DNA of 64,000 nucleotides from Apilactobacillus waqarii (GCF_019061205.1 NZ_JAHQYH010000006.1:1-64000); one strand, 5' to 3'. Shown: positions 35,414-44,347, counted from the stretch's first letter. Program-made: numbers and translations. Notes: a model not told the origin generated them from the letters alone.

Positions 35414-35630
35414 AACTTGAAAGTAGTAATTCAAATCGACATGTTAAGCGAGTATCTGATTCAGTGAAACGAGATACCTTGTCCTTGAATGAAGGCAGTC
35501 AAGATTTATCAATTGAATCGAAATCTTAATGCGCATTAAGAACCAGAGGTATCAAGTGTGAGCTTGATATAAAACTAAGGTGGAACAGTGTTACGACGCC
35601 CTTGTACGAAAGTACAAGGGCGTTTTTTAT
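35414..35630 (+). promoter_or_regulatory. T-box leader, predicted glycine-specific, controlling glyA
   Basis: T-box core AAGGTGGAACAGTG (35577-35590) precedes a strong terminator ACGCCCTTGTAC/GTACAAGGGCGT (35596-35623) with T-run. The bulge TGGA (35581-35584) pairs with a UCCA tRNA end, i.e. discriminator U, which is typical of tRNA-Gly. A GGC triplet (35494-35496, in GAAGGCAGTC) on the 3' side of Stem I is the matching specifier. A serine specifier would need discriminator G, so glycine is favoured. Placed by eye. Confidence 0.85.
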
Positions 35631-35651
35631 TTACCAAAAGGAGAATGAATT

Positions 35652-36884
35652 ATGTACGATTTTTCAAAAGAAGATCCAGAAATTTTTAAAGCGATTGAAC
35701 ATGAAAACAATCGCCAAGATAACGTAATTGAATTAATTGCATCAGAAAACATTGCATCCAAAGCTGTTTGCGCGGCTCAAGGTTCTGTATTAACTAATAA
35801 ATACGCAGTTGGATATCCCGGCAAACGTGTCTACACCGGGAACGAAGCAATCGATGAAATCGACAAGATTGCCAAGAAACGTGCGGAAGAATTATTCCAT
35901 GCAGAATATGCAAATGTTCACCCTCACTCAGGAAGCCAAGCTAACCAAGCTGTCTATGCAGCCTTCTTACAACCAGGCGATAGAATTCTTGCAATGAGCG
36001 AACATGCTGGTGGCCATTTCACTCACGGTCAAAAACATAACTTCTCCGGTCAACTTTATGAATCACATTTCTACGGCGTTGATCCTAAAACAGAATTACT
36101 AGATTTTGAAAACATTCGACAAATTGCTCTAGAAGTAAAACCAAAACTAATCATTGCTGGTGCCTCAGCATACAGTCACATCATTTACTGGGACGAATTC
36201 AGAAAGATTGCTGATGAAGTCGATGCCATCCTAATGGTCGACATGGCTCACATTGCCGGACTAGTCGCTGCTGGTGTTCACCCTAACCCTGTCGAAGTTG
36301 CTGATGTTGTCACTACCACTACCCACAAGACATTGCGTGGACCACGTGGTGGTATGATTTTAGCCAAAGCCAAGTATGCAGACAAATTAGACTATGCAGT
36401 CTTTCCTATATCACAAAGCGGTGCTTTAGAACATGTTATTGCAGCTAAAGCCGTTGCATTAGGTGAAGCATTAAAACCAGAATTCCATTACTACGCAAAA
36501 AACGTAATCAAAAACGCTAAGGCCATGGCTAAGGTATTCAATCAAGACGAAAAGATTCGTGTGGTATCTGGTGATACCGAAAACCACGAAATGACATTGG
36601 ACTTAAATGCCGTTGGTCTTACCGGTGATCAAGCAGCTGAACTACTTTACTCAGTTGGTATCGCCACTAACAAAGAACTACTGCCTCTAGAAGATGGTGA
36701 TACTATGGAAGGAATCCGTATCGGTACCCCTACTATCACTAGTCGAGACTTTAATGAAGAAGAAGCTGCTAAGGTAGCAACCATCATTGTGGATGTGTTA
36801 AACCACCCTGGTCATCAAAATATCTTAGACGATGCTAAGCAACAAGTGCATGACCTAGTCGTTAAACATCCCGTTACCAGATAA
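35652..36884 (+). CDS. glyA: Serine hydroxymethyltransferase
   Basis: A 410-residue PLP enzyme converting serine and tetrahydrofolate to glycine and methylene-tetrahydrofolate. It has the PLP Lys in [23 protein letters not shown] and [13 protein letters not shown]. Full family length, ATG with AAAAGGAG. The T-box leader implies induction by uncharged tRNA-Gly, so glycine supply is probably its main role here. Confidence 0.97.
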   Translation: MYDFSKEDPEIFKAIEHENNRQDNVIELIASENIASKAVCAAQGSVLTNKYAVGYPGKRVYTGNEAIDEIDKIAKKRAEELFHAEYANVHPHSGSQANQAVYAAFLQPGDRILAMSEHAGGHFTHGQKHNFSGQLYESHFYGVDPKTELLDFENIRQIALEVKPKLIIAGASAYSHIIYWDEFRKIADEVDAILMVDMAHIAGLVAAGVHPNPVEVADVVTTTTHKTLRGPRGGMILAKAKYADKLDYAVFPISQSGALEHVIAAKAVALGEALKPEFHYYAKNVIKNAKAMAKVFNQDEKIRVVSGDTENHEMTLDLNAVGLTGDQAAELLYSVGIATNKELLPLEDGDTMEGIRIGTPTITSRDFNEEEAAKVATIIVDVLNHPGHQNILDDAKQQVHDLVVKHPVTR

Positions 36885-36894
36885 ATATGTAAAA

Positions 36895-36931
36895 TAAAAA
36901 AAGACCTTCTTGAGAGAGAGCGGTCTTTTTT
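36895..36931 (+). terminator. Terminator after glyA
   Basis: Stem AAAGACC/GGTCTTT with a 15-nt loop rich in GA, then T-run. Confidence 0.75.
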
Positions 36932-37180
36932 GAGAGAGATAAGAAAATATAAATGTATTAACGAGATGAGAGGTCTCATTAATATAATAAATATGAGTTA
37001 ACTGATCGCCTTTATGCGAACAACTGTTCTTATTATATATGACGATCTAAAAAAACACAAGAATTAATATAAAATAAAAATAAGGTATAAGCAAGGGTAT
37101 ATAACATATTTGTATAATTTTTAATTAGATATTAATTATTTACAAATATATCTCTCTTTTAAATCCAATCTAATATAAAC
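36932..37180. other. AT-rich intergenic region with palindromes and a LexA-like box
   Basis: The stretch between glyA and the kinase-like gene has no plausible ORF on either strand. It holds a palindrome TGAGAGGTCTCA near 36967-36978, the LexA-like box at 37017-37030, and then very AT-rich DNA. Confidence 0.6.
37017..37030. promoter_or_regulatory. LexA/DinR-like box
   Basis: CGAACAACTGTTCT contains the GAAC-N4-GTTC core of the Gram-positive SOS box and overlaps a potential -10 (TATTAT) immediately downstream on the + strand. No target gene is visible. Confidence 0.45.
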
Positions 37181-37657
37181 CTAGAATAACGGTAAATCGT
37201 TGATGTCATCAATGATTTGATCACTATATTGTTCAATGCCACCGTTTTCTAATTTAACATCTTCGTCAGAAAGTAAATCAGAATCAATCCACCAGGATTT
37301 TAGTTTATCAATATCGTGTGGTTGAATTTTTTGTTCGTTATACTTCACTGTTTGTTCAAACGAATCGTTAAAATAATAAACTAATTGTTGGCTACCGAAG
37401 TCTTCAATCAATTCATGTAGCATTTCTCCATATGAATCTTTGGGTAATACCCCGTCTAAGATGACATAATGGAAATGTTTTTTACCATAGTTGACCAACT
37501 TTTGAATCATTTGAATTTGCATGTCGACATGTTCTTCAGATATATCTTGTTGGACCAACATTACGTCCGTGGTTCCTAATCTTTCTTGTAGAGATGATGC
37601 AACACTGGTCTTACCAGTCACCGCGTTTCCCCTAAGCACAATTAATACGGGATCCAT
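37181..37657 (-). CDS. P-loop kinase-like protein
   Basis: A 158-residue protein. It has Walker A GNAVTGKTS at the N-terminus, an acidic Walker B-like YVILDG, and the overall size of small nucleoside/shikimate-like or zeta-toxin-fold kinases. It probably phosphorylates a small molecule or a nucleotide-linked substrate. No antitoxin partner is adjacent, so a toxin role is not supported. Confidence 0.8.
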   Translation of the reverse strand: MDPVLIVLRGNAVTGKTSVASSLQERLGTTDVMLVQQDISEEHVDMQIQMIQKLVNYGKKHFHYVILDGVLPKDSYGEMLHELIEDFGSQQLVYYFNDSFEQTVKYNEQKIQPHDIDKLKSWWIDSDLLSDEDVKLENGGIEQYSDQIIDDINDLPLF

Positions 37658-37721
37658 GTCTTCCTCCGTTTTTAATAATTAATGTATCTATTATAAACTT
37701 TTTTCTACTATATTAATATGT

Positions 37722-37757
37722 AAAAAAGCAGCAGGCATTTCGCCTACTGCTTTTATT
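37722..37757 (-). terminator. Terminator of the 60-residue gene
   Basis: Stem AGCAGTAGGC/GCCTGCTGCT with GU pairs and a T-run on the minus strand. Confidence 0.8.
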
Positions 37758-37935
37758 TATTTTCATATTTAGCTAAAACTTTTTTCCATTCAGCTACGTG
37801 TTCTGGTGTATCGGGCTTTGGCATTAACATGTAGTTAAACTTGATATCTTCAATATCATCAGTTGAAGTTACTTGTTCAACAAGTGGACGTAACTTCCAA
37901 CCTAACATAGGATTAATCATTTTTGATGTATCCAT
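37753..37935 (-). CDS. Small hypothetical protein, 60 residues
   Basis: Soluble, no signal peptide, containing MLGWKLRPLVEQV and MPKPDTPEHVAEWKK. ATG 37933-37935 has GGGGG 8 nt upstream, which decides against the longer frame to 37977. No family recognised. Confidence 0.65.
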   Translation of the reverse strand: MDTSKMINPMLGWKLRPLVEQVTSTDDIEDIKFNYMLMPKPDTPEHVAEWKKVLAKYENK

Positions 37936-37995
37936 GAAAACATCCCCCTTTGCTTTTGTCACCATTATATACGTCAAAACGTGAAAGAAAAAATA

Positions 37996-38544
37996 TTAAG
38001 CATTCTTATTAATGATTGGTAATAATCGTTTGGCAACAAACGCAGCAATAACTGCCTTGATGACGTCTCCTGGAATAAATACCATGTTAGCAAGTAATGA
38101 TTGCTTCAATGTGATGTGCATTTGCACACTGATCCATAAAATCGCAATTACGTATGAAATGATAATACTTACTATAATGGTAGATATTAAAACATTCCAG
38201 AAACTATTTTTGTCAATCACCTTGTTAAGTAGTCGGTTAAATAGTGCCATTAGCGAAGGCATTAATAACCATGATATTAGGTATCCTCCTGTAGGTCCAA
38301 CGAAAGTGACGGCACCACCGTGACCACCAGTTAAAACTGGCAAACCAACAGCGACCATCACAATTAGAATGGCTACTGAAATAGTCCCCTTCTTACCACC
38401 TAATAATAATCCAGCTAACATGATTCCAAAATTTTGTAACACGATTGGCACCGGAATAATTGCAACCGGAATTGCTGGTACAAATGCCAATGCGATAATT
38501 AGCGCTGTCATAAGCGCGATTTGTGTAACATCTCTCGTTTTCAT
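37996..38544 (-). CDS. bioY: Biotin transporter BioY (ECF S component)
   Basis: About 182 residues and six helices with the BioY signatures VPAIPVAIIPVPIVLQNFG, LAGLLLGGKKGT, GPTGGYLISWL. It imports biotin with the shared ECF energising module, which is not in this window. ATG 38542-38544 has AAGGAGAGG upstream. The promoter carries BirA boxes, and birA is at 45971-46924. Confidence 0.94.
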   Translation of the reverse strand: MKTRDVTQIALMTALIIALAFVPAIPVAIIPVPIVLQNFGIMLAGLLLGGKKGTISVAILIVMVAVGLPVLTGGHGGAVTFVGPTGGYLISWLLMPSLMALFNRLLNKVIDKNSFWNVLISTIIVSIIISYVIAILWISVQMHITLKQSLLANMVFIPGDVIKAVIAAFVAKRLLPIINKNA

Positions 38545-38557
38545 ATCCCTCTCCTTA

Positions 38558-38624
38558 TTGTTAACCATTCATTTATAATAAGTTAACAATTAAATATATT
38601 ATCGATTGTTAACCAATATGTCAA
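38558..38624 (-). promoter_or_regulatory. bioY promoter with BirA operators
   Basis: Promoter TTGACA (38619-38624), 17 bp, TAATAT (38596-38601). The BirA-type operator TTGTTAAC-N16-GTTAACAA spans 38558-38589, covering the start site and leader. An extra half-site TTGTTAACC (38606-38614) lies in the spacer. Confidence 0.8.
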
Positions 38625-38645
38625 ATTAAGTTGTTAATAAAAACA

Positions 38646-38684
38646 TACAAAAAAAGACGCTATCGTTGGATAGCGTCTTTTTAG
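38646..38684. terminator. Terminator of the large repeat protein gene
   Basis: Stem AAAGACGCTATC/GATAGCGTCTTT with flanking A and T runs. Confidence 0.88.
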
Positions 38685-38685
38685 A

Positions 38686-41600
38686 TTACTTAGTTAACTT
38701 ACGAACAGCTTTTCTTAGTTGAGCACGCTTAGCGATTAGGCTACGTCTGTGCTTCTTAGTTAAGTGCTTTGACTTTAATTTCTTGTTCAACTTAGCAATT
38801 GCCTTTTTGTTGGCCTTTACTTTTTTAGCAGCACGTTTTGTTAACTTCTTTTGGTGCTTTTTAGCTTTTTTAGCGACTTTCTTTGACTTCTTAGCATTTT
38901 TGTGAGACTTCTTTGAAGCTTTCTTTGACTTCTTAGTTGTCTTCTTGCTCTTCTTTGTAGACTTCTTAACAGTCTTTTTAACAGCCTTCTTCTTAGCAGG
39001 TTTTACATGGTTCTTCTTAATTTCTTTATGAAGAGCTGTTGCTTGCTTGTGAAGACGTTTTCTAGTCTTCTTAGAAATTTTCTTGCTGTGTAACTTCTTG
39101 TTAATCTTAGCAAGTTTCTTCTTGTCACGTTTTACGATGGCACGCTTAATCTTGTTCTTTAATGCGTGAATCTTCTTTAGAAGCGCCTTCTTAGCACGTT
39201 TTGTCATCTTTTTGTGCTTTAGCTTCTTGTTTAGCTTAGCAAGTGACTTCTTTGACTTCTTAATTGAAACTTTCTTAGCCTTTGAAGCCTTCTTAGCAGG
39301 TTTCTTGCCTGGCTTCTTAGGTTGACCAGCATTATTCTTGTTTGATGGGTTAACTGAAGGTTGATCAGGTTTTACATCAGGTGTAATAGTTGAATCATTG
39401 CCCTTGTCACCATCAATCTTAGTAGATGAAGCAGTATTGTCATCATTGTTCTTTTGATTGTCTGATGGTTTCTTATCATCGTTGGTCTTTTGATCATCTG
39501 ATGGCTTCTTATCATCGTTGGCCTTTTGATTGTCTGATGGCTTCTTATCATCGTTGGCCTTTTGGTCGTCTGATGCCTTCTTGTCATCATTAGCCTTTTG
39601 GTCGTCTGATGCCTTCTTGTCATCATTAGCCTTTTGGTTCATATTATCTTGTAATTCAGCAATAGCTAGTGAATAATTATTTTTTAATTCCTTAAGCAAT
39701 GAATTAATTTCTGAAAGTTTTTGAACATCACTAATGTCAGAATTATCATCTTTATTTGCATCATTGATTAAGTCATAAATTCCATTCAAATTATTATTCA
39801 ATTCTGATGAGTTACTAAAGCTATCACTAGCACTTTGAATTAGGTCATTAGTTTCTGATCTCATTTCATTAATAATTGATAGATTCTTATTAAGTTCATC
39901 AATCTTACCGTTAACTATGCCTGATTTAGATAAAATATCGATCAAATGTTGTAGATACTTATCTTGATAATTTTCTGGAATATCTAGTTTTTGTTCAAAG
40001 ATTGAATCAGATTCAGTATCAGTATTATCACCAATTCTAAATGAAAGTCCATCATTTAATGAATCATTAGTACTCTTGTTTTCTTGTTGTTCATTAATAA
40101 TTCCGTTTAAGAATTGATCAAATTTTTTGTAGTTAGCTGATTTTTTCTTCTTAGATGTTGATTTTTGGGCTTTTTTAGCTGCTTTTCTAGCTGCTTTTTC
40201 AGTTTTTGCTTTGGCTTTTGCTTTTTTAGCAGCATTTTTCTTAGCTACTTTTTGTGCTTTACTTGAAGCTTTTGACAATTCATCTTGTAACTTATCTGAA
40301 TTAATCATGTCTGTTACTTCTGAATTTTGTTCTTTTTCGTGGTTAAGACTATCCTTGAAGGCTTTATCTACTTCTGCCATCTTGGAGTTGGCAGCTTGTT
40401 CACTCTTATCAAATGCTGCATCTTCTGCTAATTGATCCTTCATGTTATCTGAATCAATTAGGTCCTTAACTTCTGAATTTTGTTCCTTTTCTTGCTTAAG
40501 GGCAGCATTGTAGGCTTTATCAACTTCTGCCATCTTGGCGTTGGCAGCTTGTTCACTCTTTTCAATTTCAGCATCTTCTGCCAATTGGTCCTTCATGTTG
40601 TCTGAAGCAATTAGGTCCTTAACTTCTTCGTTTTGTTCCTTTTCATGGTTAAGGGCGGCATTGTAGGCTTTGTCAACTTCGGACATTTTGGCATCGGCAG
40701 CTTGTTCACTCTTTTCGATTTCAGCGTCTTCTGCCAATTGATCCTTCATGTTGTCTGAATCAATTAAGTCCTCAACTTCTGAATTTTGTTCCTTTTCTTG
40801 TTTAAGGGCGGCATTGAAGGATTTATCTACTTCTGCCATTTTGGCATCGGCAGCCTTTTCACTCTTTTCGATTTCAGCGTCTTCTGCTAATTGATCCTTC
40901 ATGTTGTCTGAATCAATTAAGTCCTTAACTTCTGAATTTTGTTCCTTTTCTTGTTTAAGGGCGGCATTGAAGGATTTATCTACTTCTGCCATTTTGGCAT
41001 CGGCAGCCTTTTCACTCTTTTCGATTTCAGCATCTTCTGCCAATTGATCCTTCATGTTATCTGAAGCAATTAAGTCCTTAACTTCTGAATTTTGTTCCTT
41101 TTCTTGTTTAAGGGCGGCATTGTAAGCTTTATCTACTTCTGCCATCTTGGCATCGGCTGCCTTTTCACTCTTTTCGATTTCAGCATCTTCTGCTAATTGA
41201 TCCTTCATGTTGTCTGAAGCAATTAGGTCCTTAACTTCTGAATTTTGTTCCTTTTCTTGCTTAAGGGCAGCATTGTAAGCTTTATCAACTTCCGCCATCT
41301 TGGTGTTGGCAGCTTGTTCACTCTTTTCGATTTTGGCGTCTTCTGCCAATTGATCCTTCATGTTATCTGAAGCAATTAGGTCCTTAACTTCTGAATTTTG
41401 TTCTTTTTCGTGATTAAGACTATCCTTGAAGGCTTTATCTACTTCCGCCATCTTGGCATCAGCAGCCTTTTCACTCTTTTCGATTTGAGCGTCTTCTGCC
41501 AATTTATCTTTCATGTTATCTGAAGCAATTAATTCTTTAACTTCTGAATTTTGTTCCTTTTCTTGTTTAAGAGCGGCATTGTAAGCTTTGTCAACTTCGG

Positions 41601-42852
41601 CCATTTTGGCGTCATTTTCTTCTTCGCTCTTATCAAATGCAGCATCTTCTTTTTCTTGCTTTAGAGCATCATTGAAAGCTTTATCTACTTCTGCCATCTT
41701 GGCATCGGCAGCCTTTTCACTCTTTTCGATTTGAGCGTCTTCTGCCAATTTATCTTTCATGTTATCTGAAGCAATTAAGTCCTTAACTTCTCCGTTTTGT
41801 TCCTTTTCGTGATTAAGAAGATCGTTTAGAACCTTTTCTGCTTTTGCATACTTGGAATTATTTTCCTTTTCACTATTTTCAAAAGCTGCTTTTTCTGCTT
41901 TTGCTTTAGCTTTTTCTTTTTGTTCTTCAGCTTTTTTAGCTGCTTTTTCTGCTTTTGCCTTTGCTTTTTCTTTTTGTTCTTCAGCTTTTTTAGCTGCTTT
42001 TTCTGCTTTTGCCTTTGCTTTTTCTTTTTGTTCTTCAGCTTTTTTTGCTGCTTTTTCTTTCTTATCCGCTACTTTTTCTTCCGCATCTTGCTTCTTTTCA
42101 GCATTAATCATGTCATTGAATTTAGAATTATTTTCTTTTTCATGTTTAATTGCTTTAGATAAACTATCATTAGCAATATTATATGAATCGTCCATCATAT
42201 GTGACATTTCATTCATGGCTTCTGCTTCGTATCCATGATGATTATAAGAATCAATATTTGCTTTAGTAGACTTCACTTCATTTTTTAGTTCATTTAAATA
42301 CATGTCTGTATTTTGAACATGATTATCATCATTAAGTGATTTGTTTAAACTATTCAAATCGCTTTCAACAGATGATTTTAATTTTTTAAAACTATCATTA
42401 CTGTTATTTTTTAAAATTGATGAAGCCTCATTTAAAGCCTTATCAATATATTCTAAATAATTTGCTTCATTAGAAATCTCTTTTTTTAATTCATTCGTAT
42501 TTTTAATATCCTTGTTTTTATCACTTAAGGTTTGTACTTTGGCTTGATTTATTTCTTTTGAAAATTCTTTTTGAACATCCACATCATAAAGAGATGCCTT
42601 TGCCAATTCTTCGATATAAGAACCTTTTACATAACCAATTGATTCATTGTAATAATCGTACAAGTAGTTTTGAATTTTATTTGCCGCTTCTAGTAAATCA
42701 CGATCAGTTATTTTTTTACCCTTATCACTATCGTTGATTTTACTATTTGAAATACTAACATCAGCTTTAGAAATTGCACCAGTTGTTGTTGATAACAACA
42801 TTACTGAAAGTGGAATAATGGCTAATGTCATATTTTTGAACTTTTTGTTCAT
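38686..42852 (-). CDS. Very large secreted coiled-coil repeat protein with cationic C-terminal repeats
   Basis: A 1388-residue protein with a signal peptide (MNKKFKNMTLAIIPLSVM..., cut near residue 30). A helical N-terminal region comes next, then a short Lys/Ala/Glu 18-residue repeat (three copies), about ten copies of a 51-residue helical repeat (KMAEVDKAYNAALKQEKEQN, DNMKDQLAEDAEIEKSE), and an acidic 12-residue repeat (KANDDKKASDDQ). The very basic C-terminus has three copies of a roughly 35-residue unit (AKLNKKLKxKxxTKxxR). No LPxTG and no GW/LysM modules. I infer electrostatic attachment to teichoic acids. SD GGAGG. No known family recognised. Confidence 0.88.
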   Translation of the reverse strand: MNKKFKNMTLAIIPLSVMLLSTTTGAISKADVSISNSKINDSDKGKKITDRDLLEAANKIQNYLYDYYNESIGYVKGSYIEELAKASLYDVDVQKEFSKEINQAKVQTLSDKNKDIKNTNELKKEISNEANYLEYIDKALNEASSILKNNSNDSFKKLKSSVESDLNSLNKSLNDDNHVQNTDMYLNELKNEVKSTKANIDSYNHHGYEAEAMNEMSHMMDDSYNIANDSLSKAIKHEKENNSKFNDMINAEKKQDAEEKVADKKEKAAKKAEEQKEKAKAKAEKAAKKAEEQKEKAKAKAEKAAKKAEEQKEKAKAKAEKAAFENSEKENNSKYAKAEKVLNDLLNHEKEQNGEVKDLIASDNMKDKLAEDAQIEKSEKAADAKMAEVDKAFNDALKQEKEDAAFDKSEEENDAKMAEVDKAYNAALKQEKEQNSEVKELIASDNMKDKLAEDAQIEKSEKAADAKMAEVDKAFKDSLNHEKEQNSEVKDLIASDNMKDQLAEDAKIEKSEQAANTKMAEVDKAYNAALKQEKEQNSEVKDLIASDNMKDQLAEDAEIEKSEKAADAKMAEVDKAYNAALKQEKEQNSEVKDLIASDNMKDQLAEDAEIEKSEKAADAKMAEVDKSFNAALKQEKEQNSEVKDLIDSDNMKDQLAEDAEIEKSEKAADAKMAEVDKSFNAALKQEKEQNSEVEDLIDSDNMKDQLAEDAEIEKSEQAADAKMSEVDKAYNAALNHEKEQNEEVKDLIASDNMKDQLAEDAEIEKSEQAANAKMAEVDKAYNAALKQEKEQNSEVKDLIDSDNMKDQLAEDAAFDKSEQAANSKMAEVDKAFKDSLNHEKEQNSEVTDMINSDKLQDELSKASSKAQKVAKKNAAKKAKAKAKTEKAARKAAKKAQKSTSKKKKSANYKKFDQFLNGIINEQQENKSTNDSLNDGLSFRIGDNTDTESDSIFEQKLDIPENYQDKYLQHLIDILSKSGIVNGKIDELNKNLSIINEMRSETNDLIQSASDSFSNSSELNNNLNGIYDLINDANKDDNSDISDVQKLSEINSLLKELKNNYSLAIAELQDNMNQKANDDKKASDDQKANDDKKASDDQKANDDKKPSDNQKANDDKKPSDDQKTNDDKKPSDNQKNNDDNTASSTKIDGDKGNDSTITPDVKPDQPSVNPSNKNNAGQPKKPGKKPAKKASKAKKVSIKKSKKSLAKLNKKLKHKKMTKRAKKALLKKIHALKNKIKRAIVKRDKKKLAKINKKLHSKKISKKTRKRLHKQATALHKEIKKNHVKPAKKKAVKKTVKKSTKKSKKTTKKSKKASKKSHKNAKKSKKVAKKAKKHQKKLTKRAAKKVKANKKAIAKLNKKLKSKHLTKKHRRSLIAKRAQLRKAVRKLTK
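39455..39640. repeat. 36-bp tandem repeats (12-residue units)
   Basis: About five near-identical copies encoding KxNDDKKxSDxQ within the large repeat protein. Confidence 0.85.
40270..41815. repeat. 153-bp tandem repeats (51-residue units)
   Basis: About ten copies with mixed identity. Variation is concentrated at a few positions (ASDN/DSDN, AYNAAL/SFNAAL/FKDSLN), which suggests recombination among copies. Confidence 0.85.
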
Positions 42853-43076
42853 TATAAAAAATCCTCCCTGAAAATATAAATGAAAATAATACGAATGATT
42901 TCATGTTAGCATGTTCCTTTTAAAAAAAATTAAGTATGTTAAATGTTTTATTATCTTTTAATAATGCTTAATTTATAATTAATACAAATAAGATTATTCG
43001 TTAATTTTCTTCTCAAACAATAAAAGATTTTTTATATAAACATAAATATTTGAAATTTCAGCCATAAAAATGAGAA
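42853..43076. other. AT-rich intergenic region upstream of the large repeat protein
   Basis: No ORF and no clear RNA structure seen; it presumably holds the promoter of the minus-strand gene at 42852. Confidence 0.5.
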
Positions 43077-43107
43077 TAAAAAAATAACCGGCTCCATACC
43101 GGTTATC
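43077..43107 (-). terminator. Terminator of the MerR-cupin-CMD operon
   Basis: Stem ATAACCGG/CCGGTTAT with T-run on the minus strand. Confidence 0.85.
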
Positions 43108-43157
43108 AATCCATATTATTGTTTATTTTTTCATAATTATTCCGTAATTTACGAAAG

Positions 43158-43472
43158 TTATTGGAATACTTGTTTAGCAACATTAAACGCTGACCATGCT
43201 TTGGGCCAACCAACATAAAAAGATAAATGTGTAATCATTTCAGAAATTTCATCTTTTGTAATGCCGTTTTGTTGTCCCATTTTAAGGTGGGCTTCCAATT
43301 GTTCAAAGTTGCCGGCCGCAATTAAACTGCTGATGGTAATCATGCTTCGTTGCTTTAAAGATAACTTGGATTCTCTGCTCCAGATTTGTCCGAATAAAAC
43401 ATCGTCGTTAATTTCGGCAAACTTAGAAGCGAATTCGCCTAAATTATCCCTTCCTGCTGTTTGTTTCTTCAT
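43158..43472 (-). CDS. Carboxymuconolactone decarboxylase-family protein
   Basis: A 104-residue helical CMD-fold protein (SKLSLKQRSMITISSLIAAGNFEQLEAHLKMG, HLSFYVGWPKAWSAF). It lacks the CxxC of AhpD-type peroxidase members, so a decarboxylase or isomerase-like role is more likely than a redox role. ATG 43472 follows the cupin stop by 1 nt; a longer frame to 43520 overlaps the cupin gene. Third gene of a MerR-cupin-CMD operon. Confidence 0.88.
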   Translation of the reverse strand: MKKQTAGRDNLGEFASKFAEINDDVLFGQIWSRESKLSLKQRSMITISSLIAAGNFEQLEAHLKMGQQNGITKDEISEMITHLSFYVGWPKAWSAFNVAKQVFQ

Positions 43473-43473
43473 A

Positions 43474-43899
43474 TTAATCACGCTTTCCTTCATTATTAGC
43501 TTGGCTGTATTGTTCATCACTGACAGCTTCTAGCCATTCTGGAGTTCCTGCAGTGATTGCGACGTGTGAGAACCAACTGTCAGCAGTAGCACCATGCCAG
43601 TGTTTGACACCATCATGAGTTACCACGACATCCCCTGGTTGTAATAATCTAGCTGGTTTACCTTCTTCTTGGTACAAGCCCATTCCACCGGTCACCAATA
43701 GTAGTTGGTATCCGTCATGGTGAATGTGCCAATTGTTACGACAACCTGGTTCAAAGGTGACGTTTCCCACACCAACATTGACTTCTGATTCCGGACTAAT
43801 CAATCCTTGTAGGTAGCTTTGACCAGTGAAGTATTTTGCATATGCATCATTCTTAGGTCCGCGATCAAAAATAATTCCGTTCTTTACTTCTTCGTTCAT
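43474..43899 (-). CDS. Cupin-domain protein
   Basis: A 141-residue single-domain cupin. Metal ligands are visible in NNWHIHHDGYQLLLVTGGMG (motif 1) and PGDVVVTHDGVKHWHGA (motif 2). Cupin plus CMD pairs under a MerR regulator are common in lactic acid bacteria and are linked to aldehyde or quinone stress by association only. Confidence 0.9.
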   Translation of the reverse strand: MNEEVKNGIIFDRGPKNDAYAKYFTGQSYLQGLISPESEVNVGVGNVTFEPGCRNNWHIHHDGYQLLLVTGGMGLYQEEGKPARLLQPGDVVVTHDGVKHWHGATADSWFSHVAITAGTPEWLEAVSDEQYSQANNEGKRD

Positions 43900-43911
43900 C
43901 AGCGATAACTC

Positions 43912-44316
43912 CTATCTAAATCGTTTAAGATATTCTTCGAAGCTTTCGTCGACCTTATGATTTAGTTTTCCATCATACCAATCGATTTTATGAGATAACA
44001 CATTTAGGTGGGACTTTCGTTCGTTAATTTCCGCCAAACTTCTCTTCTTAACGAATTGCAGTAACTGCTTTCTTTGGTCAATGGTGGAATCACCCTGTTT
44101 TCGCAACTCTACATATTCTTGAATCTCAGTCATTAACATGCCAGTTCCCTTAAGGTGCAAAATGAACCCAATCCACTTTACATCATCATCGTCATAATAA
44201 CGACGATCATTTACATCGCGTTTAGGGATAATTAACTTTTGTTTCTCGTAGTATCTCAATGTGTATGTGGTCAAACCGACTTTGTTGGCAAAGTCACCAA
44301 TGCTGTATTTACTCAT
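43912..44316 (-). CDS. MerR-family regulator (AdhR-like)
   Basis: A 134-residue protein with a MerR HTH (YSIGDFANKVGLTTYTLRYYEKQKLI) and a dimer helix. No metal-binding cysteines, fitting the aldehyde/electrophile-sensing or cysteine-free group. First gene of the operon with cupin and CMD. A perfect palindrome lies in its 19-bp promoter spacer, the classic MerR arrangement, so it is very likely autoregulated. Confidence 0.9.
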   Translation of the reverse strand: MSKYSIGDFANKVGLTTYTLRYYEKQKLIIPKRDVNDRRYYDDDDVKWIGFILHLKGTGMLMTEIQEYVELRKQGDSTIDQRKQLLQFVKKRSLAEINERKSHLNVLSHKIDWYDGKLNHKVDESFEEYLKRFR

Positions 44317-44347
44317 AAAAAAGTCCTTTCTACTAACTTCAAGAATA

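Noticed and set aside
36895-36990. GAGAGAG tracts after glyA as regulatory sites
   Set aside because: The first is the loop of the glyA terminator and the others are short and not symmetrical enough to claim.
37181-37657. Zeta-type toxin
   Set aside because: It has a P-loop and similar size, but no epsilon-like antitoxin gene is adjacent.
39372-39626. Minus-strand ORF of Met/Arg/His/Thr repeats
   Set aside because: Frame-shifted reading of the 36-bp coding repeats inside the large repeat protein.
40270-41815. CRISPR-like regular repeats
   Set aside because: The repeats are in-frame coding units of 153 bp without spacers, and no cas genes are near.
41852-42238. + strand ORF with SAFAFAFSFCSSAF repeats
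   Set aside because: Antisense of the Lys/Ala/Glu repeat of the 1388-residue protein; no start signals.
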